From contig CADASU010000002.1 in NCBI GenBank assembly GCA_902790675.1, positions 1 to 64,000 on the forward strand: a stretch of 64,000 nucleotides of DNA, in the 5' to 3' direction. Positions 8,720 to 18,425 of the stretch are shown one piece after another (the stretch's first letter is position 1; each line of letters starts with the position of its first letter). Source of the DNA: Oscillospiraceae bacterium (GTDB lineage: Bacteria; Bacillota; Clostridia; Oscillospirales; Ruminococcaceae). A program made the translations under genes and the position numbers. The notes below the pieces were generated by a model. That model made no database searches. It was not told where the DNA came from and saw nothing but the letters and a program-made list of their open reading frames with translations.

Positions 8720-9498
8720 TTAAAGTGTTAGTTTCTGATATATTTAAGTATATAGACGAGTTTGCACCATTTGATACATGCGAAGACTTTGACAACGTTG
8801 GTCTATTAATTGGTGATGCAAAGAAGAGTGTGAAAAATGTTTTAATTGCTTTGGATTTAACTTATGATGTATTGAATCAGGCCAAAGAAATTGATGCTGA
8901 GCTTATAATTACCCATCATCCAATTATATTTAAACCACTAAAACGTATTAATAGTAATGATTTAATTGCTCAAGTTGTCAGTTCTGGAATTTCTGTTATT
9001 TGCGCTCATACTAATTTAGACAAAGCTGCTTTTGGTGTTAATGATGTTTTAGCAGGGGCTTTAGAATTAAATGACGTTAAAGTTTTGGATAATTCTTTGG
9101 AGTATGGAAGAATAGGAAAATTGAAAAAATCACTGAGTTGCGATTCTTTTATAAAATATGTTTCAAAAAAATTAAATTCTGCAGTTAAAGCTACTCATTT
9201 TGATGGATATGTTGAAACGGTTGCAGTTTTAGGAGGCGCCGGAGAGTTTGCTTGGGATGATGCAAAAAAAGCTGGTGCAGATGCATTTGTAACCGGTGAA
9301 TCTAAACATCATATTTTAATTGAGGCAAAGCAAAATGATTTTTGTTTTGTTGATGCTGGACATTTTGAAACAGAGGTTTTAGTCTGCAATGCATTGAAGC
9401 ATAAATTACAAAATAAATTTGAAAATCAAGTTAATTTTGTTGTTGCCAATCAAGAAAATCCAGTTTGTTTTTGTTGTGGTGATAATATATGGCATTAG
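8710..9498 (+). CDS. NIF3-like dinuclear metal-centre protein (YqfO family)
   Basis: Member of the NIF3/DUF34 family, often labelled GTP cyclohydrolase 1 type 2 without proof of that activity. Metal ligands are visible: THHP near residue 75, CAHTNLD near 99, and GHFETE near residue 217. EDFDNVGLLIGD at the N-terminus is characteristic. 262 residues is the short form without the inserted PII-like domain found in B. subtilis YqfO. It is translationally coupled: it starts at ATG 8710 inside the end of trmK, and its own end overlaps rqcH by 10 bp. Confidence 0.9.
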   Translation: MEVIKVLVSDIFKYIDEFAPFDTCEDFDNVGLLIGDAKKSVKNVLIALDLTYDVLNQAKEIDAELIITHHPIIFKPLKRINSNDLIAQVVSSGISVICAHTNLDKAAFGVNDVLAGALELNDVKVLDNSLEYGRIGKLKKSLSCDSFIKYVSKKLNSAVKATHFDGYVETVAVLGGAGEFAWDDAKKAGADAFVTGESKHHILIEAKQNDFCFVDAGHFETEVLVCNALKHKLQNKFENQVNFVVANQENPVCFCCGDNIWH

Positions 9499-11249
9499 AT
9501 GGAATTTTTTTAAATACTGTTAAACATGAACTTCAAAATTGGATTGGTGGCCGAATAGACAGAATATATCAACCAATGTCTCAAGAAATTGTTATATTAC
9601 TAAGAAGACCCCGAGAAAATATAAAATTGTTAATTTCTGCTGCTTCTAATTGTGCGAGAATACACTTTACTAAAAACAGTTTTAACAATCCTAAAACGCC
9701 GCCGATGTTTTGTATGCTGTTACGTAAGCACTTAGAGAATGGTCGTTTAAATTCAGTGAGTCAAGAGGGCTTTGATAGGGTTATTAATTTAGAATTTGAA
9801 ACTCGAAATCAGATAGGAAATAAAGTCGTTTATATTTTGGCTGTTGAGATAATGGGAAGACATAGCAATATTATATTATACAATAAGGAAACTGGCATTA
9901 TTGTTGACTCAATAAAGAGAGTAAATAGTAGTATGTCTAAACAGAGACAAATACTTCCTAAAGAAAAATATTTGTCTGTTCCTTCGCAAAAAAAATTGAA
10001 TATTTTAAATTGTGACTCGGCTTTTATTGTTAATAAAATTGCAGAGAAAAAAGAGACTTTTTTAGATAAAGCATTAGTTTCAACAATAGAGGGATTTTCT
10101 CCGCTAGTTTCTAGAGAATTGAGCATTGGCATAGAAAATAAGATATTAGGTGATTTTGATCTAAATGATAAAACAATTCTTTTTGATAAAATACAGACAT
10201 TAAAACAAAAAATTAAAAAAAGAGAATATGTTTTTGTTGTTTTGATGAATGAAAATAAGCCTAAAGAATTTTCATATATAGATATAAATCAGTATGGCAG
10301 CGCTTATGGTAAAAAAATTTTTAGCACGGCTAGTGAGTTGTTAGATTTTTTTTATTCAGAACGAGACCATATGGAAAGATTACACCAACATTCTGATAAT
10401 ATTATAAATTATTTGAAAGGTAAAATATCCAGAGCTAAGCGAACTTTGGATGTTAGAATAAAAGAATTAAATAATTTGGGTAATAAAGATGAATATAGGA
10501 AGTATGGAGATTTGCTTAGTGCTAACTTGAGCAGGATAAAGAAAGGGCAAACTGTTGTTAAAGTAGAAAATTTTTATGATTCAAATAAAATTATTTCGCT
10601 GGAAATAGACCCGTCTAAAACCCCTTATCAAAATGTTCAAAAATATTATAAAATTTATAAAAAAGCAAAAAATGCTCGAGTGAAACTGAATGAGCTAATA
10701 TTAGAATCTCAGAATGAAATTGAATTTCTTGAGAGTGAGTTAGATTTAATTTGCAGAACCACTGACGAAGATGAAATCAATGGAATAATGGAAGAATTGT
10801 GTGAGCAAAATTATTACTTCAAATCGACAAAAAACAAATCAAAATCGAAAAATAAAATGAAAAATAAAATAAGGCCATTTAAATTTGTGTCTTCTGATGG
10901 ATTTGTTATTTGGTGTGGTAAAAATAATAAGCAAAATGACGCTTTAACAACTAAAAAAGCAAACAAAGATGATATTTGGCTACACACTCATAATATTCAT
11001 GGTTCGCATGTTATTATAGTTACAGACGGAAAGAAAGTGCCCGATCGAACGTTGGAGGAAGCGGCTATCATAGCTGCGTATAATAGCAAAGGAAAAAATG
11101 GAAGCAAGATTTCTGTGGACTATACTGAAATAAAAAATGTGCATAAACCAAATGGAGCAAAACCTGGCATGGTTATTTTTGAAAAACAAAAAACTATTTT
11201 GGTTGATCCAAATAGTGAAGTTGTAAAAAATCTTTTGGTGGATTATTGA
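9489..11249 (+). CDS. rqcH: Rqc2/RqcH family ribosome quality-control protein
   Basis: NFACT-family protein that binds obstructed 50S subunits and directs alanine tailing of stalled nascent chains. The N-terminal NFACT-N domain starts with MALDGIFLNTVKHEL and contains the MGRHSNIIL motif near residue 119. A long coiled coil follows at about 290-440. The C-terminal NFACT-R domain contains DIWLHTHNIHGSHVII near residue 496. 586 residues is typical. It starts at ATG 9489 within the end of the NIF3-like gene and is followed after 39 bp by valS, so it belongs to a translation-related operon. Often misannotated as fibronectin-binding protein. Confidence 0.94.
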   Translation: MALDGIFLNTVKHELQNWIGGRIDRIYQPMSQEIVILLRRPRENIKLLISAASNCARIHFTKNSFNNPKTPPMFCMLLRKHLENGRLNSVSQEGFDRVINLEFETRNQIGNKVVYILAVEIMGRHSNIILYNKETGIIVDSIKRVNSSMSKQRQILPKEKYLSVPSQKKLNILNCDSAFIVNKIAEKKETFLDKALVSTIEGFSPLVSRELSIGIENKILGDFDLNDKTILFDKIQTLKQKIKKREYVFVVLMNENKPKEFSYIDINQYGSAYGKKIFSTASELLDFFYSERDHMERLHQHSDNIINYLKGKISRAKRTLDVRIKELNNLGNKDEYRKYGDLLSANLSRIKKGQTVVKVENFYDSNKIISLEIDPSKTPYQNVQKYYKIYKKAKNARVKLNELILESQNEIEFLESELDLICRTTDEDEINGIMEELCEQNYYFKSTKNKSKSKNKMKNKIRPFKFVSSDGFVIWCGKNNKQNDALTTKKANKDDIWLHTHNIHGSHVIIVTDGKKVPDRTLEEAAIIAAYNSKGKNGSKISVDYTEIKNVHKPNGAKPGMVIFEKQKTILVDPNSEVVKNLLVDY

Positions 11250-11288
11250 TAAAAATGCGGGAAAATAGAAATTCAAGAGGTGTAAAAT

Positions 11289-13919
11289 ATGAAAAAAAAC
11301 ATTGAAAAAATTTATAATCCGGAGAGTTTTGAAAAGAATATATATAAAAGATGGAATGATAATGGTTATTTTAAAGCAAATGTAAACCATAATAAAAAGC
11401 CGTATACTATTGTTATACCTCCTCCAAATGTTACCGGGCAGCTACATATGGGACATGCATTAGATGAAACTTTACAAGACATATTGATAAGATTTAAAAG
11501 GATGCAGGGATATGAAGCTCTTTGGCTACCTGGAACAGATCACTCTGCTATTGCAACTGAAGTTAAAGTTGTAGAAAAGTTAAGAAAAGAAGGTTTTTCT
11601 AAAGAGCAGATTGGAAGAGAAAAATTTTTAGAAGAAGCTTGGAATTGGAAAGAAAAATATGGTAATAGAATTATAGAACAGCTAAAAAGATTGGGCTCAT
11701 CTTGTGATTGGAGCAGAGAAAGATTTACTATGGATGAGGGGTGCTCTGAATCAGTAAAAGAATTTTTTGTTAGCTTATATAATGAAGGATTAATATATCG
11801 TGGTGAACGAATAATAAATTGGTGTCCTAAGTGCATGACATCTCTTTCGGACATAGAAGTAGATCATAGTAATGAAGATGGTAATTTTTGGAATATTAAA
11901 TATCCGTTTGCTGATAGTGATGGGTATATTGAAATAGCAACAACCAGGCCAGAAACACTTTTGGGAGATGTTGCTGTGGCAGTTAATCCAAATGATGATA
12001 GATATAAAAATTATATAGGAAAAGAACTAATTTTACCTATTGTTGGTAGAAAAATTCCAGTGGTTGCTGATGATTATGTTGATATGGAATTTGGAACGGG
12101 CGCAGTTAAGATTACGCCTGCACATGACCCAAATGACTTTGAAATAGGCTTGAGACACGGTTTAGAAATTATAGATGTATTTACCGATGATGCGCACATT
12201 AATGAAAAAGGTGGCGCATATGCTGGGATGGAGCGATATGAGGCTAGAAAAGCAATTGTAAAGGAACTTGAAAATCAAGGATTATTAATTAAGGTGGAGC
12301 CGCATTCTCATAATGTTGGGCATTGCTATCGTTGTGGTAGTGTTGTGGAACCAAAAGTGTCTAATCAGTGGTTTGTTAAGATGAAAAAACTTGCTAAACC
12401 GGCTATAGATGCTGTTAAAAATGACGAGACTGTTTTTATACCAAGTCGTTTTGATAAAATATATTTTCATTGGTTGGAAAATATAAAAGATTGGTGTATA
12501 TCAAGGCAGATTTGGTGGGGACATCGTATACCCGCATGGTATTGTCAGGACTGTAATGAAATCATTGTTTCTAAGACTAAGCCTACGAAATGCTCTAAGT
12601 GTTCTAGTGAAAATTTATTACAAGATGAAGACACTTTGGACACGTGGTTTTCTTCGGCGTTATGGCCATATTCAACATTAGGATGGCCGAAGAATACAGA
12701 AGATTTTAAATATTTTTATCCTACAGATACTTTGGTTACTGGCTATGATATAATATTTTTCTGGGTTGTTAGAATGATTTTTTCTGCACTTAAAAATACT
12801 GGCAGGGTTCCATTTAAACATGTTTTTATTCATGGATTGGTGCGTGATGGACAGGGACGTAAAATGTCTAAATCTTTGGGTAACGGTGTAGATCCGTTGG
12901 AAGTTATAGATAAATATGGTGCGGATGCGCTCAGATTTATGTTAGCTAATGGAACGAATGCTGGAAATGATATGAGATATACTGAAGAAAAAGTTATTGC
13001 AGCCAGAAATTTTGCCAACAAGTTATGGAATGCTAGCAGGTTTATTTTGATGAATATTAATTCTGACTGTGATTTGTTAAGTTTGCCTACGCATTTGAAA
13101 ATTGAAGATAAGTGGATTATAACTAAAACCAATATTTTGGTAAAAGAAATTACGGAAAATATAGAAAATTTCGAAATTTCAGTTGCGTCTCAAAAGATAT
13201 ATGAATTTATATGGGATGTTGTTTGTGATTGGTATATAGAAATTTCAAAAATTCGTTTAGGAAAAGATAGCGAAGATTCAATTAATGCCCAAAAAGTTTT
13301 GGTTTATGTTATGAGTGTAATGCTAAAATTGTTGCATCCATTTATGCCTTTTATAACTGAGGAGATTTATAGTGCAATTCCTCATGCTGATGAATCTATA
13401 ATGATATCAAATTGGCCGAAAGCTGAGGCAAGATTAAACTTTGAAATAGAAAGTAATGACTTTGAAAAAATAATTGATGCTATAAAAGCTATTAGAAATA
13501 TTCGCTCGGAAATGAATGTGCCTAACAGTAGGAAATCAGACATTTATATTGAAACCAAATTTGTAGATGTATTTGATGATTGTTCTCAGATTTTAAAGAA
13601 ATTGGCTATGTCAAACAAGGTCGAGATTGTGGAAAATATAGATTCAAATTTAGTTGAAAATTGTGTTCAGGCTGTTACAAATTCTGCTAGAATATTTTTG
13701 CCGTTGGACAATTTAATAGATAAAAAGAAAGAATTAGAGAGATTATTAAAAGAACAAGAATTTTGTAAAAAAGAAATAGAAATTTTTGAGAAAAAACTTT
13801 CAAATCAGAACTTTTTAAATAGAGCACCAAAACATATTGTTGAAAAAGAACAAAAAAAGCTTGATAATATTAAGCAAAAATTAGAAAAAACAAATAAAAG
13901 CATAGAGGATTTAAAATAA
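11289..13919 (+). CDS. valS: valine--tRNA ligase
   Basis: Charges tRNA-Val and edits misacylated threonine. 876 residues. HIGH signature is GQLHMGHALDE near residue 50. The CP1 editing domain contains TTRPETLLGDVAVAV near residue 218. Zinc-type cysteine pairs occur (CPKC; CQDC with CSKC). KMSKS appears as GRKMSKSLGNGVD near residue 523. The C-terminal ~70 residues are a coiled-coil tRNA-binding arm. It starts at ATG 11289 after AAGAGGTG. The stop codon overlaps the folC start by one base (TAATG), the usual valS-folC coupling in clostridia and bacilli. No T-box leader is visible upstream. Confidence 0.97.
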   Translation: MKKNIEKIYNPESFEKNIYKRWNDNGYFKANVNHNKKPYTIVIPPPNVTGQLHMGHALDETLQDILIRFKRMQGYEALWLPGTDHSAIATEVKVVEKLRKEGFSKEQIGREKFLEEAWNWKEKYGNRIIEQLKRLGSSCDWSRERFTMDEGCSESVKEFFVSLYNEGLIYRGERIINWCPKCMTSLSDIEVDHSNEDGNFWNIKYPFADSDGYIEIATTRPETLLGDVAVAVNPNDDRYKNYIGKELILPIVGRKIPVVADDYVDMEFGTGAVKITPAHDPNDFEIGLRHGLEIIDVFTDDAHINEKGGAYAGMERYEARKAIVKELENQGLLIKVEPHSHNVGHCYRCGSVVEPKVSNQWFVKMKKLAKPAIDAVKNDETVFIPSRFDKIYFHWLENIKDWCISRQIWWGHRIPAWYCQDCNEIIVSKTKPTKCSKCSSENLLQDEDTLDTWFSSALWPYSTLGWPKNTEDFKYFYPTDTLVTGYDIIFFWVVRMIFSALKNTGRVPFKHVFIHGLVRDGQGRKMSKSLGNGVDPLEVIDKYGADALRFMLANGTNAGNDMRYTEEKVIAARNFANKLWNASRFILMNINSDCDLLSLPTHLKIEDKWIITKTNILVKEITENIENFEISVASQKIYEFIWDVVCDWYIEISKIRLGKDSEDSINAQKVLVYVMSVMLKLLHPFMPFITEEIYSAIPHADESIMISNWPKAEARLNFEIESNDFEKIIDAIKAIRNIRSEMNVPNSRKSDIYIETKFVDVFDDCSQILKKLAMSNKVEIVENIDSNLVENCVQAVTNSARIFLPLDNLIDKKKELERLLKEQEFCKKEIEIFEKKLSNQNFLNRAPKHIVEKEQKKLDNIKQKLEKTNKSIEDLK

Positions 13920-15175
13920 TGACATATTATGAAGCGTTAGACTGGATAAATGCAATGCCATCGTTTAGTTCTGAAAGATATGGCTTGGATGGTGTTTCTA
14001 AGCTGCTAGATAAGATTAATAATCCTCATCTTAAACTTAAGTATATACATATTGCTGGAACAAATGGAAAAGGGTCGACGGCGGTTTTTTGTGCGTCGTC
14101 TCTTATTGAAGCCAATTTTAAAACAGGGCTTTTTATTTCTCCATATATTTTAGACTATAGAGAAAGAATACAAATTGATGGACAAATGATTGCAAAAAGT
14201 GATTTCGTTAAAATGGTAGAACTTATTAAACCATATGTGGAAATATTAAAAAATGAAGGTGTTGTATGTAGTCATTTTGATATTATAACTACTATTGCGC
14301 TCAACTATTTTTGTGTCAACAATTGTGATGTTGTTGTTTTAGAAACTGGCATGGGAGGACGCTTAGATTCAACAAATGTTATTCCTGCGCCTGAGGTTAC
14401 TATATTAACTCATATATCTTATGATCATATGAAAGAATTGGGTAGCACTATTGAAGATATTACCATGGAAAAGGCGGGTATATTAAAAAAGGGAAGCGTG
14501 TGTGTTTGTGATAGGAATCAGATGCCGGAGGTTAAAAATATAATCGATTCAACTTGTGTTAATAAAGATATACCGCTAATTTATTCTTATAAAGCGAGTG
14601 ATATTGTAAGTGGAGACTCTATGAATAGCTGGAACTATAATGGGGTTGATTATAATACAAAATTAATTGGGAAACATCAAATTTCAAATGCAATGCTTGC
14701 CATAACTGCTTTGTTAAATATGAATATAGATTCTTGCTATATTAAAGTTGGAATTTCAAATGCCTATATTCCCGCTAGATTAGAAAGACTATCAGAAAGT
14801 CCGTTGATTGTTTTAGATGGAGCACATAATTTGGATGGTATGCGCGCTCTTAATAATTCTTTGAAAGTTTTTAATAAAAAACCGTTAATTGGCGTCATTA
14901 GTATGATAAACACTAAAGATTATATGGCAGCTTTAAGTGAAATAAAGGGAACATTTGACAAATTGATAGTTACTGAAATGAATCTTGAAAATGTTGTGGA
15001 TTCATCTTTATTATTTAAAGCTGCTAATAAATTGGGCTTTGATGCTTTGATCGAAAAAAATGCTGATGTTGCCGTTAAGCTTGCTAAAAAAATGGCTGGA
15101 GAAGATGGTATGGTGGTTATATTTGGGTCGTTATATTTTGCGTCTCAAATTAGAAGTGTATTTTGTAATAATTAA
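13919..15175 (+). CDS. folC: bifunctional folylpolyglutamate/dihydrofolate synthase
   Basis: Mur-ligase-type ATP enzyme that adds glutamate to folates (and, if bifunctional, to dihydropteroate). P-loop GTNGKGST near residue 47, LETGMGGRLDSTN near residue 141, the HISYDHM motif near 164 and VLDGAHN near residue 299 are all in place. 418 residues, standard. It starts at ATG 13919, overlapping the valS stop. A terminator follows before spoIIAA. Together with ThyX and MTHFS in this window it shows an active folate cofactor pool. Confidence 0.95.
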   Translation: MTYYEALDWINAMPSFSSERYGLDGVSKLLDKINNPHLKLKYIHIAGTNGKGSTAVFCASSLIEANFKTGLFISPYILDYRERIQIDGQMIAKSDFVKMVELIKPYVEILKNEGVVCSHFDIITTIALNYFCVNNCDVVVLETGMGGRLDSTNVIPAPEVTILTHISYDHMKELGSTIEDITMEKAGILKKGSVCVCDRNQMPEVKNIIDSTCVNKDIPLIYSYKASDIVSGDSMNSWNYNGVDYNTKLIGKHQISNAMLAITALLNMNIDSCYIKVGISNAYIPARLERLSESPLIVLDGAHNLDGMRALNNSLKVFNKKPLIGVISMINTKDYMAALSEIKGTFDKLIVTEMNLENVVDSSLLFKAANKLGFDALIEKNADVAVKLAKKMAGEDGMVVIFGSLYFASQIRSVFCNN

Positions 15176-15224
15176 AGCTAAATATATATTCTATCTATAT
15201 TCCCAAATGTTGACAATAATTTAA

Positions 15225-15263
15225 AAAAAAGTGCTTTATAATTTATATAGAGCACTTTTTATT
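15225..15263 (+). terminator. terminator between folC and spoIIAA
   Basis: A-rich arm ending in GTGCT (15231-15235) pairs with AGCAC and the T run at 15251-15260; the loop is about 15 nt. TTGACA at 15210-15215 and TATAAT at 15237-15242 overlap it but have a 21 bp spacer, so a promoter here is doubtful. Confidence 0.75.
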
Positions 15264-15289
15264 TTAGTGATTTGAATGGGGGGATAATT

Positions 15290-15637
15290 ATGAGTATTAA
15301 AATTGAATTAAATGATCAAACAATGATAGCTTATTTAAATGGAGAAATAGATCACCATACAGCTACTGACATTAGAACCGATATAGATATACGAGTGGAG
15401 GGCTCACATCCTAATTTGTTAATTTTAGATTTTACAAATGTTAGTTTTATGGATTCGTCTGGAATAGGATTAGTGATGGGAAGATATAAACTTATGAAAG
15501 ATATAGGTGGAAACTTAAAAATAGTTAATCCATCTCCACAAATAAGAAAAGTTATGAGTTTAGCAGGAATTGATAGATTGGCTATTATAGAAAAAAGTAG
15601 ACCGTGTAAAAGGAGTGATTATTTTGATAAAAAATGA
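15290..15637 (+). CDS. spoIIAA: anti-sigma-F factor antagonist SpoIIAA
   Basis: STAS-domain protein that, when dephosphorylated, frees SigF from SpoIIAB in the forespore. The phosphorylatable serine lies in FMDSSGIGLVMGRYK near residue 57. 115 residues from ATG 15290, which has a GGGGGG ribosome site 6 nt upstream (15278-15283); an upstream in-frame start is not needed. It overlaps spoIIAB by 14 bp. First gene of spoIIAA-spoIIAB-sigF, here continuing directly into spoIIGA-sigE. In known spore formers this operon is SigH/Spo0A controlled; I found no convincing SigH site. Confidence 0.95.
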   Translation: MSIKIELNDQTMIAYLNGEIDHHTATDIRTDIDIRVEGSHPNLLILDFTNVSFMDSSGIGLVMGRYKLMKDIGGNLKIVNPSPQIRKVMSLAGIDRLAIIEKSRPCKRSDYFDKK

Positions 15638-16055
15638 AATGAAACTTCAAATTCCAAGTAAATCATCTAATGAAAGTTTTGCTCGTATTGCTGTGGCTTC
15701 TTTTTTCTCTCAACTAGATCCCACTGTGGATGAAATATCTGATATTAAAACCGCCGTTTCTGAAGCAGTTACAAACTCTATTGTACATGGATATGCGAAT
15801 GAAATTGGAACTATATTTATACATGCAAAGATAATAGATGATAATAAAATATACATACGAATTAGAGATAAAGGTTGTGGGATTGATGATTTAGATCAAG
15901 CTATGGAGCCTATGTTTACTACCTGCAAAACAGGTGAAAGAAGTGGCTTAGGATTCACCGTTATGCAAAGTTTTATGGATAGACTTAGAGTAATTTCAAA
16001 AAAAGGAAAAGGAACAACTGTGACTTTAACTAAAAGATTAAGAAAACGCATATGA
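15624..16055 (+). CDS. spoIIAB: anti-sigma-F factor and serine kinase SpoIIAB
   Basis: GHKL-type kinase that binds SigF and phosphorylates SpoIIAA. N-box AVSEAVTNSIVHGY near residue 48, the RDKGCGI motif near residue 84 and the G-rich ERSGLGFTVMQSFMD lid region near residue 112 are intact. The best start is TTG 15624, 8 nt after AGGAG (15611-15615), giving MIKNEMKL, which lines up with the MKNEM start of the B. subtilis protein; GTG 15615 overlaps the ribosome site. About 143 residues. It overlaps sigF by 4 bp (ATGA), so translation is coupled. Confidence 0.95.
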   Translation: MIKNEMKLQIPSKSSNESFARIAVASFFSQLDPTVDEISDIKTAVSEAVTNSIVHGYANEIGTIFIHAKIIDDNKIYIRIRDKGCGIDDLDQAMEPMFTTCKTGERSGLGFTVMQSFMDRLRVISKKGKGTTVTLTKRLRKRI

Positions 16056-16723
16056 ATATAAAGAATGTAAGTAGGGAAGAGTTTATCAATAAAAACTTAG
16101 GCTTAGTTCATGCTTGTGCTAGACGTTTTTTTGGTAAAGGGATTGAATATGATGATCTATATTCAGCTGGTTGTATGGGAATAGTAAAGGCGTATGATAG
16201 ATTTGATAATTCTAGAGGTGTTAAATTTTCTACGTATGCAGTTCCCGTTATAATTGGCGAGATTAAAAGACTTTTTAGAGATGATGGAGCTATTAAGGTT
16301 TCTAGAAGCTTGAAAGAATTGTCTGTTAAAGTATTAAGAAAGCAAGAAGAGTTGGTGATAAAAACAGGCAGAGAACCTACAATAAATGAATTAGCATTGA
16401 ATTTAAACTTACCTCCAGAAAAAGTAACTGAAGCAATATGTGCAGCTAGTTCAACGATATCACTTACAGAAAGTTATGATGACGGTGATAATGGACAAAT
16501 AGATTTAAAATTTAAGGAAGTGGGTTTGAAATTAACTGACAAAATTGCAATTAAAGATGCACTTACAAAATTAAATCAAAAAGATAGAACGTTGATTTTT
16601 ATGCGTTACTTTTTTGATCAAACTCAAACACAAACGGCTAAAAAAATGGGAATGACACAAGTTCAAGTGTCTAGGCAAGAAAAAAGAATATTAAATAATT
16701 TGAAAAAGCTTCTCAATTGTTAG
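16052..16723 (+). CDS. sigF: RNA polymerase sigma factor SigF (early forespore)
   Basis: Sigma-70 family with regions 2, 3 and 4. Region 2 is recognised by YDDLYSAGCMGIVKAYDRFD near residue 31 and FSTYAVPVIIGEIKR; region 4 by TQTQTAKKMGMTQVQVSRQEKR near the C-terminus. 223 residues, somewhat shorter than the 255 of B. subtilis. ATG 16052 overlaps the spoIIAB stop. Identity rests on gene order as well as sequence, since SigF and SigG are similar; the spoIIA context makes SigF secure. Only 33 bp separate it from spoIIGA. Confidence 0.94.
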   Translation: MNIKNVSREEFINKNLGLVHACARRFFGKGIEYDDLYSAGCMGIVKAYDRFDNSRGVKFSTYAVPVIIGEIKRLFRDDGAIKVSRSLKELSVKVLRKQEELVIKTGREPTINELALNLNLPPEKVTEAICAASSTISLTESYDDGDNGQIDLKFKEVGLKLTDKIAIKDALTKLNQKDRTLIFMRYFFDQTQTQTAKKMGMTQVQVSRQEKRILNNLKKLLNC

Positions 16724-16756
16724 TTTATAATTATAAATTATCATAGGAGGTAAATA

Positions 16757-17617
16757 TTGGTATTATATGTAGATATTCTTATAATATTAAATTTGTTTAT
16801 TGACTATTTTTTGTTACTTTCTAGTGCGGTTTTGTTAAAACGAAATATAAAAAGATTACGTTTAATATTCGCAGCGATATTGGGAAGTTTGTCGTCTTTA
16901 TTTATATTTTTGCCGACCATATCGCCTATTATTACAGTTTTAATTAAGTTAATGATTGGTTTTTGCTTAGTTTTAGTTGCGTTTGGATATAAAAGTAAAA
17001 TTGTATTTATAAAAACTGTTTTACTGTTTTTTGCAGAAAATTTAATTTTTATAGGAGTTATGTTTTGTCTTTGGATGTTTGTATCTCCGCCAGGTATGCT
17101 GTGGAAAAATGGAATTACATATATAGCTATATCACCTATAATTTTAATCTCAGGTAGTATAATAGCTTACTTTTCAACATGTTTGATTAATTTTATAATG
17201 TCAAAACGAGTTGAATCTAATAAGATATATTCAATTAGAATAGAACTCAACAATAGAAAGATAGAAATAAAAGCATTATATGATACTGGAAATTGTTTAA
17301 CGGAGCCTTTTTCGGGAAAGCCTGTTTGTATTTGTGAATATGATTCTATTTTTAAAATTTTACCTAAAAATATAGATATGTTTTTAAATGAGTCATTTAA
17401 AAATATGAATTTTTCTAATAAATTTAGATCTGATGTAAATTTAAGATTAGTTCCGTGTGATACAGTAACAGGCTGTGGAGTATTGCCTGCTTTTTTGCCG
17501 CAAAATGTGATTGTGCTATGCAATAAGGTGGAATATAGATATGAATGTTATGTTGCCGTTACGACAAATAAACTTTCAGATGGGGAATATAATGCTATAA
17601 TTGGTGATTTTAAATGA
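16757..17617 (+). CDS. spoIIGA: sigma-E processing peptidase SpoIIGA
   Basis: Membrane aspartic protease that removes the pro-sequence of SigE in the mother cell after a forespore signal. Five hydrophobic segments fill the first ~150 residues; the cytoplasmic protease domain has its catalytic Asp in ALYDTGNCLTEP near residue 175. 286 residues. Start is TTG 16757 behind a full AGGAGGT site (16745-16751). It is followed after 9 bp by sigE, its substrate. Its position straight after sigF, rather than in a separate locus, is unusual. Confidence 0.94.
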   Translation: MVLYVDILIILNLFIDYFLLLSSAVLLKRNIKRLRLIFAAILGSLSSLFIFLPTISPIITVLIKLMIGFCLVLVAFGYKSKIVFIKTVLLFFAENLIFIGVMFCLWMFVSPPGMLWKNGITYIAISPIILISGSIIAYFSTCLINFIMSKRVESNKIYSIRIELNNRKIEIKALYDTGNCLTEPFSGKPVCICEYDSIFKILPKNIDMFLNESFKNMNFSNKFRSDVNLRLVPCDTVTGCGVLPAFLPQNVIVLCNKVEYRYECYVAVTTNKLSDGEYNAIIGDFK

Positions 17618-17626
17618 GAGGAACAG

Positions 17627-18349
17627 ATGATTATGTTTTTATTTATTAAGAATAAAATAAAAAAATTTTTAGTTTATTTAAAAATAATGAACGCTATTCA
17701 TTATGTTAATGGACCAACACAATTGCCGCCTCCTTTATCAAAAGAAGAGGAAGAAAGAGTCTTTAACGATTTAAAAAATAATTCTGCTAAAGCTAGAGAT
17801 ATATTAATAACTCATAATTTGCGATTGGTTGTATATATAGCAAAAAAATTTGAATCTAGTGGCGTTGGAATAGAAGACTTGATTTCTATTGGAACTATAG
17901 GACTAATAAAAGCTTGCAACACGTTTTCTCCTGAAAAAAATATAAAACTTGCCACATATGCATCAAGATGTATAGAAAACGAAATATTAATGCATTTAAG
18001 AAAAGTTACAACTAAAAAGCATGAATTATCAATTGATGAACCGTTAAAAGTGGACTGGGACGGAAATGAATTATTATTATCTGATGTTTTAGGAACTGAC
18101 AATAATTGTGTAAATAAAGATATAGAAGATAAGGCAGAATGGAATGTTATTGTAAAATTTATAGATAAGCTTGAAAAACGAGAACGAGAAATTATGAAAA
18201 TGAGATTTGGTATAAATAAAGGAAAGGAGTATACTCAAAAAGAAGTTGCTGATAAAATAGGAATATCTCAGTCATATATATCAAGATTAGAGAAAAAAAT
18301 AATACTTCGTCTTCGCAAAGAAATGAAAAAACATAAAGTAAGAGGATAG
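17627..18349 (+). CDS. sigE: RNA polymerase sigma factor SigE precursor (mother cell)
   Basis: Early mother-cell sigma factor. The N-terminal ~30 residues are a basic, amphipathic pro-sequence ending near the QLPPPLS motif that follows the cleavage site in the family. Region 2 ([35 protein letters not shown]) and region 4 ([24 protein letters not shown]) are intact. 240 residues, as expected. ATG 17627 follows AGAGGAA. In most clostridia sigG comes next; here a strong terminator ends the unit instead. Confidence 0.95.
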   Translation: MIMFLFIKNKIKKFLVYLKIMNAIHYVNGPTQLPPPLSKEEEERVFNDLKNNSAKARDILITHNLRLVVYIAKKFESSGVGIEDLISIGTIGLIKACNTFSPEKNIKLATYASRCIENEILMHLRKVTTKKHELSIDEPLKVDWDGNELLLSDVLGTDNNCVNKDIEDKAEWNVIVKFIDKLEKREREIMKMRFGINKGKEYTQKEVADKIGISQSYISRLEKKIILRLRKEMKKHKVRG

Positions 18350-18363
18350 ATTAAATATATTAT

Positions 18364-18413
18364 AAAATCATGAAAAGTAAAACTTGGGATGTTTGTATAC
18401 TTTTCATGATTTT
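18364..18413. terminator. bidirectional terminator between sigE and thioesterase gene
   Basis: Perfect 16 bp stem AAAATCATGAAAAGTA / TACTTTTCATGATTTT (18364-18379, 18398-18413) with an 18 nt loop. T-rich on both strands and placed between convergent genes. Confidence 0.88.
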
Positions 18414-18425
18414 AATTTATGTAAA

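Noticed and set aside
11249..11289. T-box leader before valS
   Set aside because: Only 39 bp separate rqcH and valS; there is no room for a T-box.
15210..15242. SigA promoter before spoIIAA
   Set aside because: TTGACA and TATAAT are present but 21 bp apart and overlap the terminator stem.
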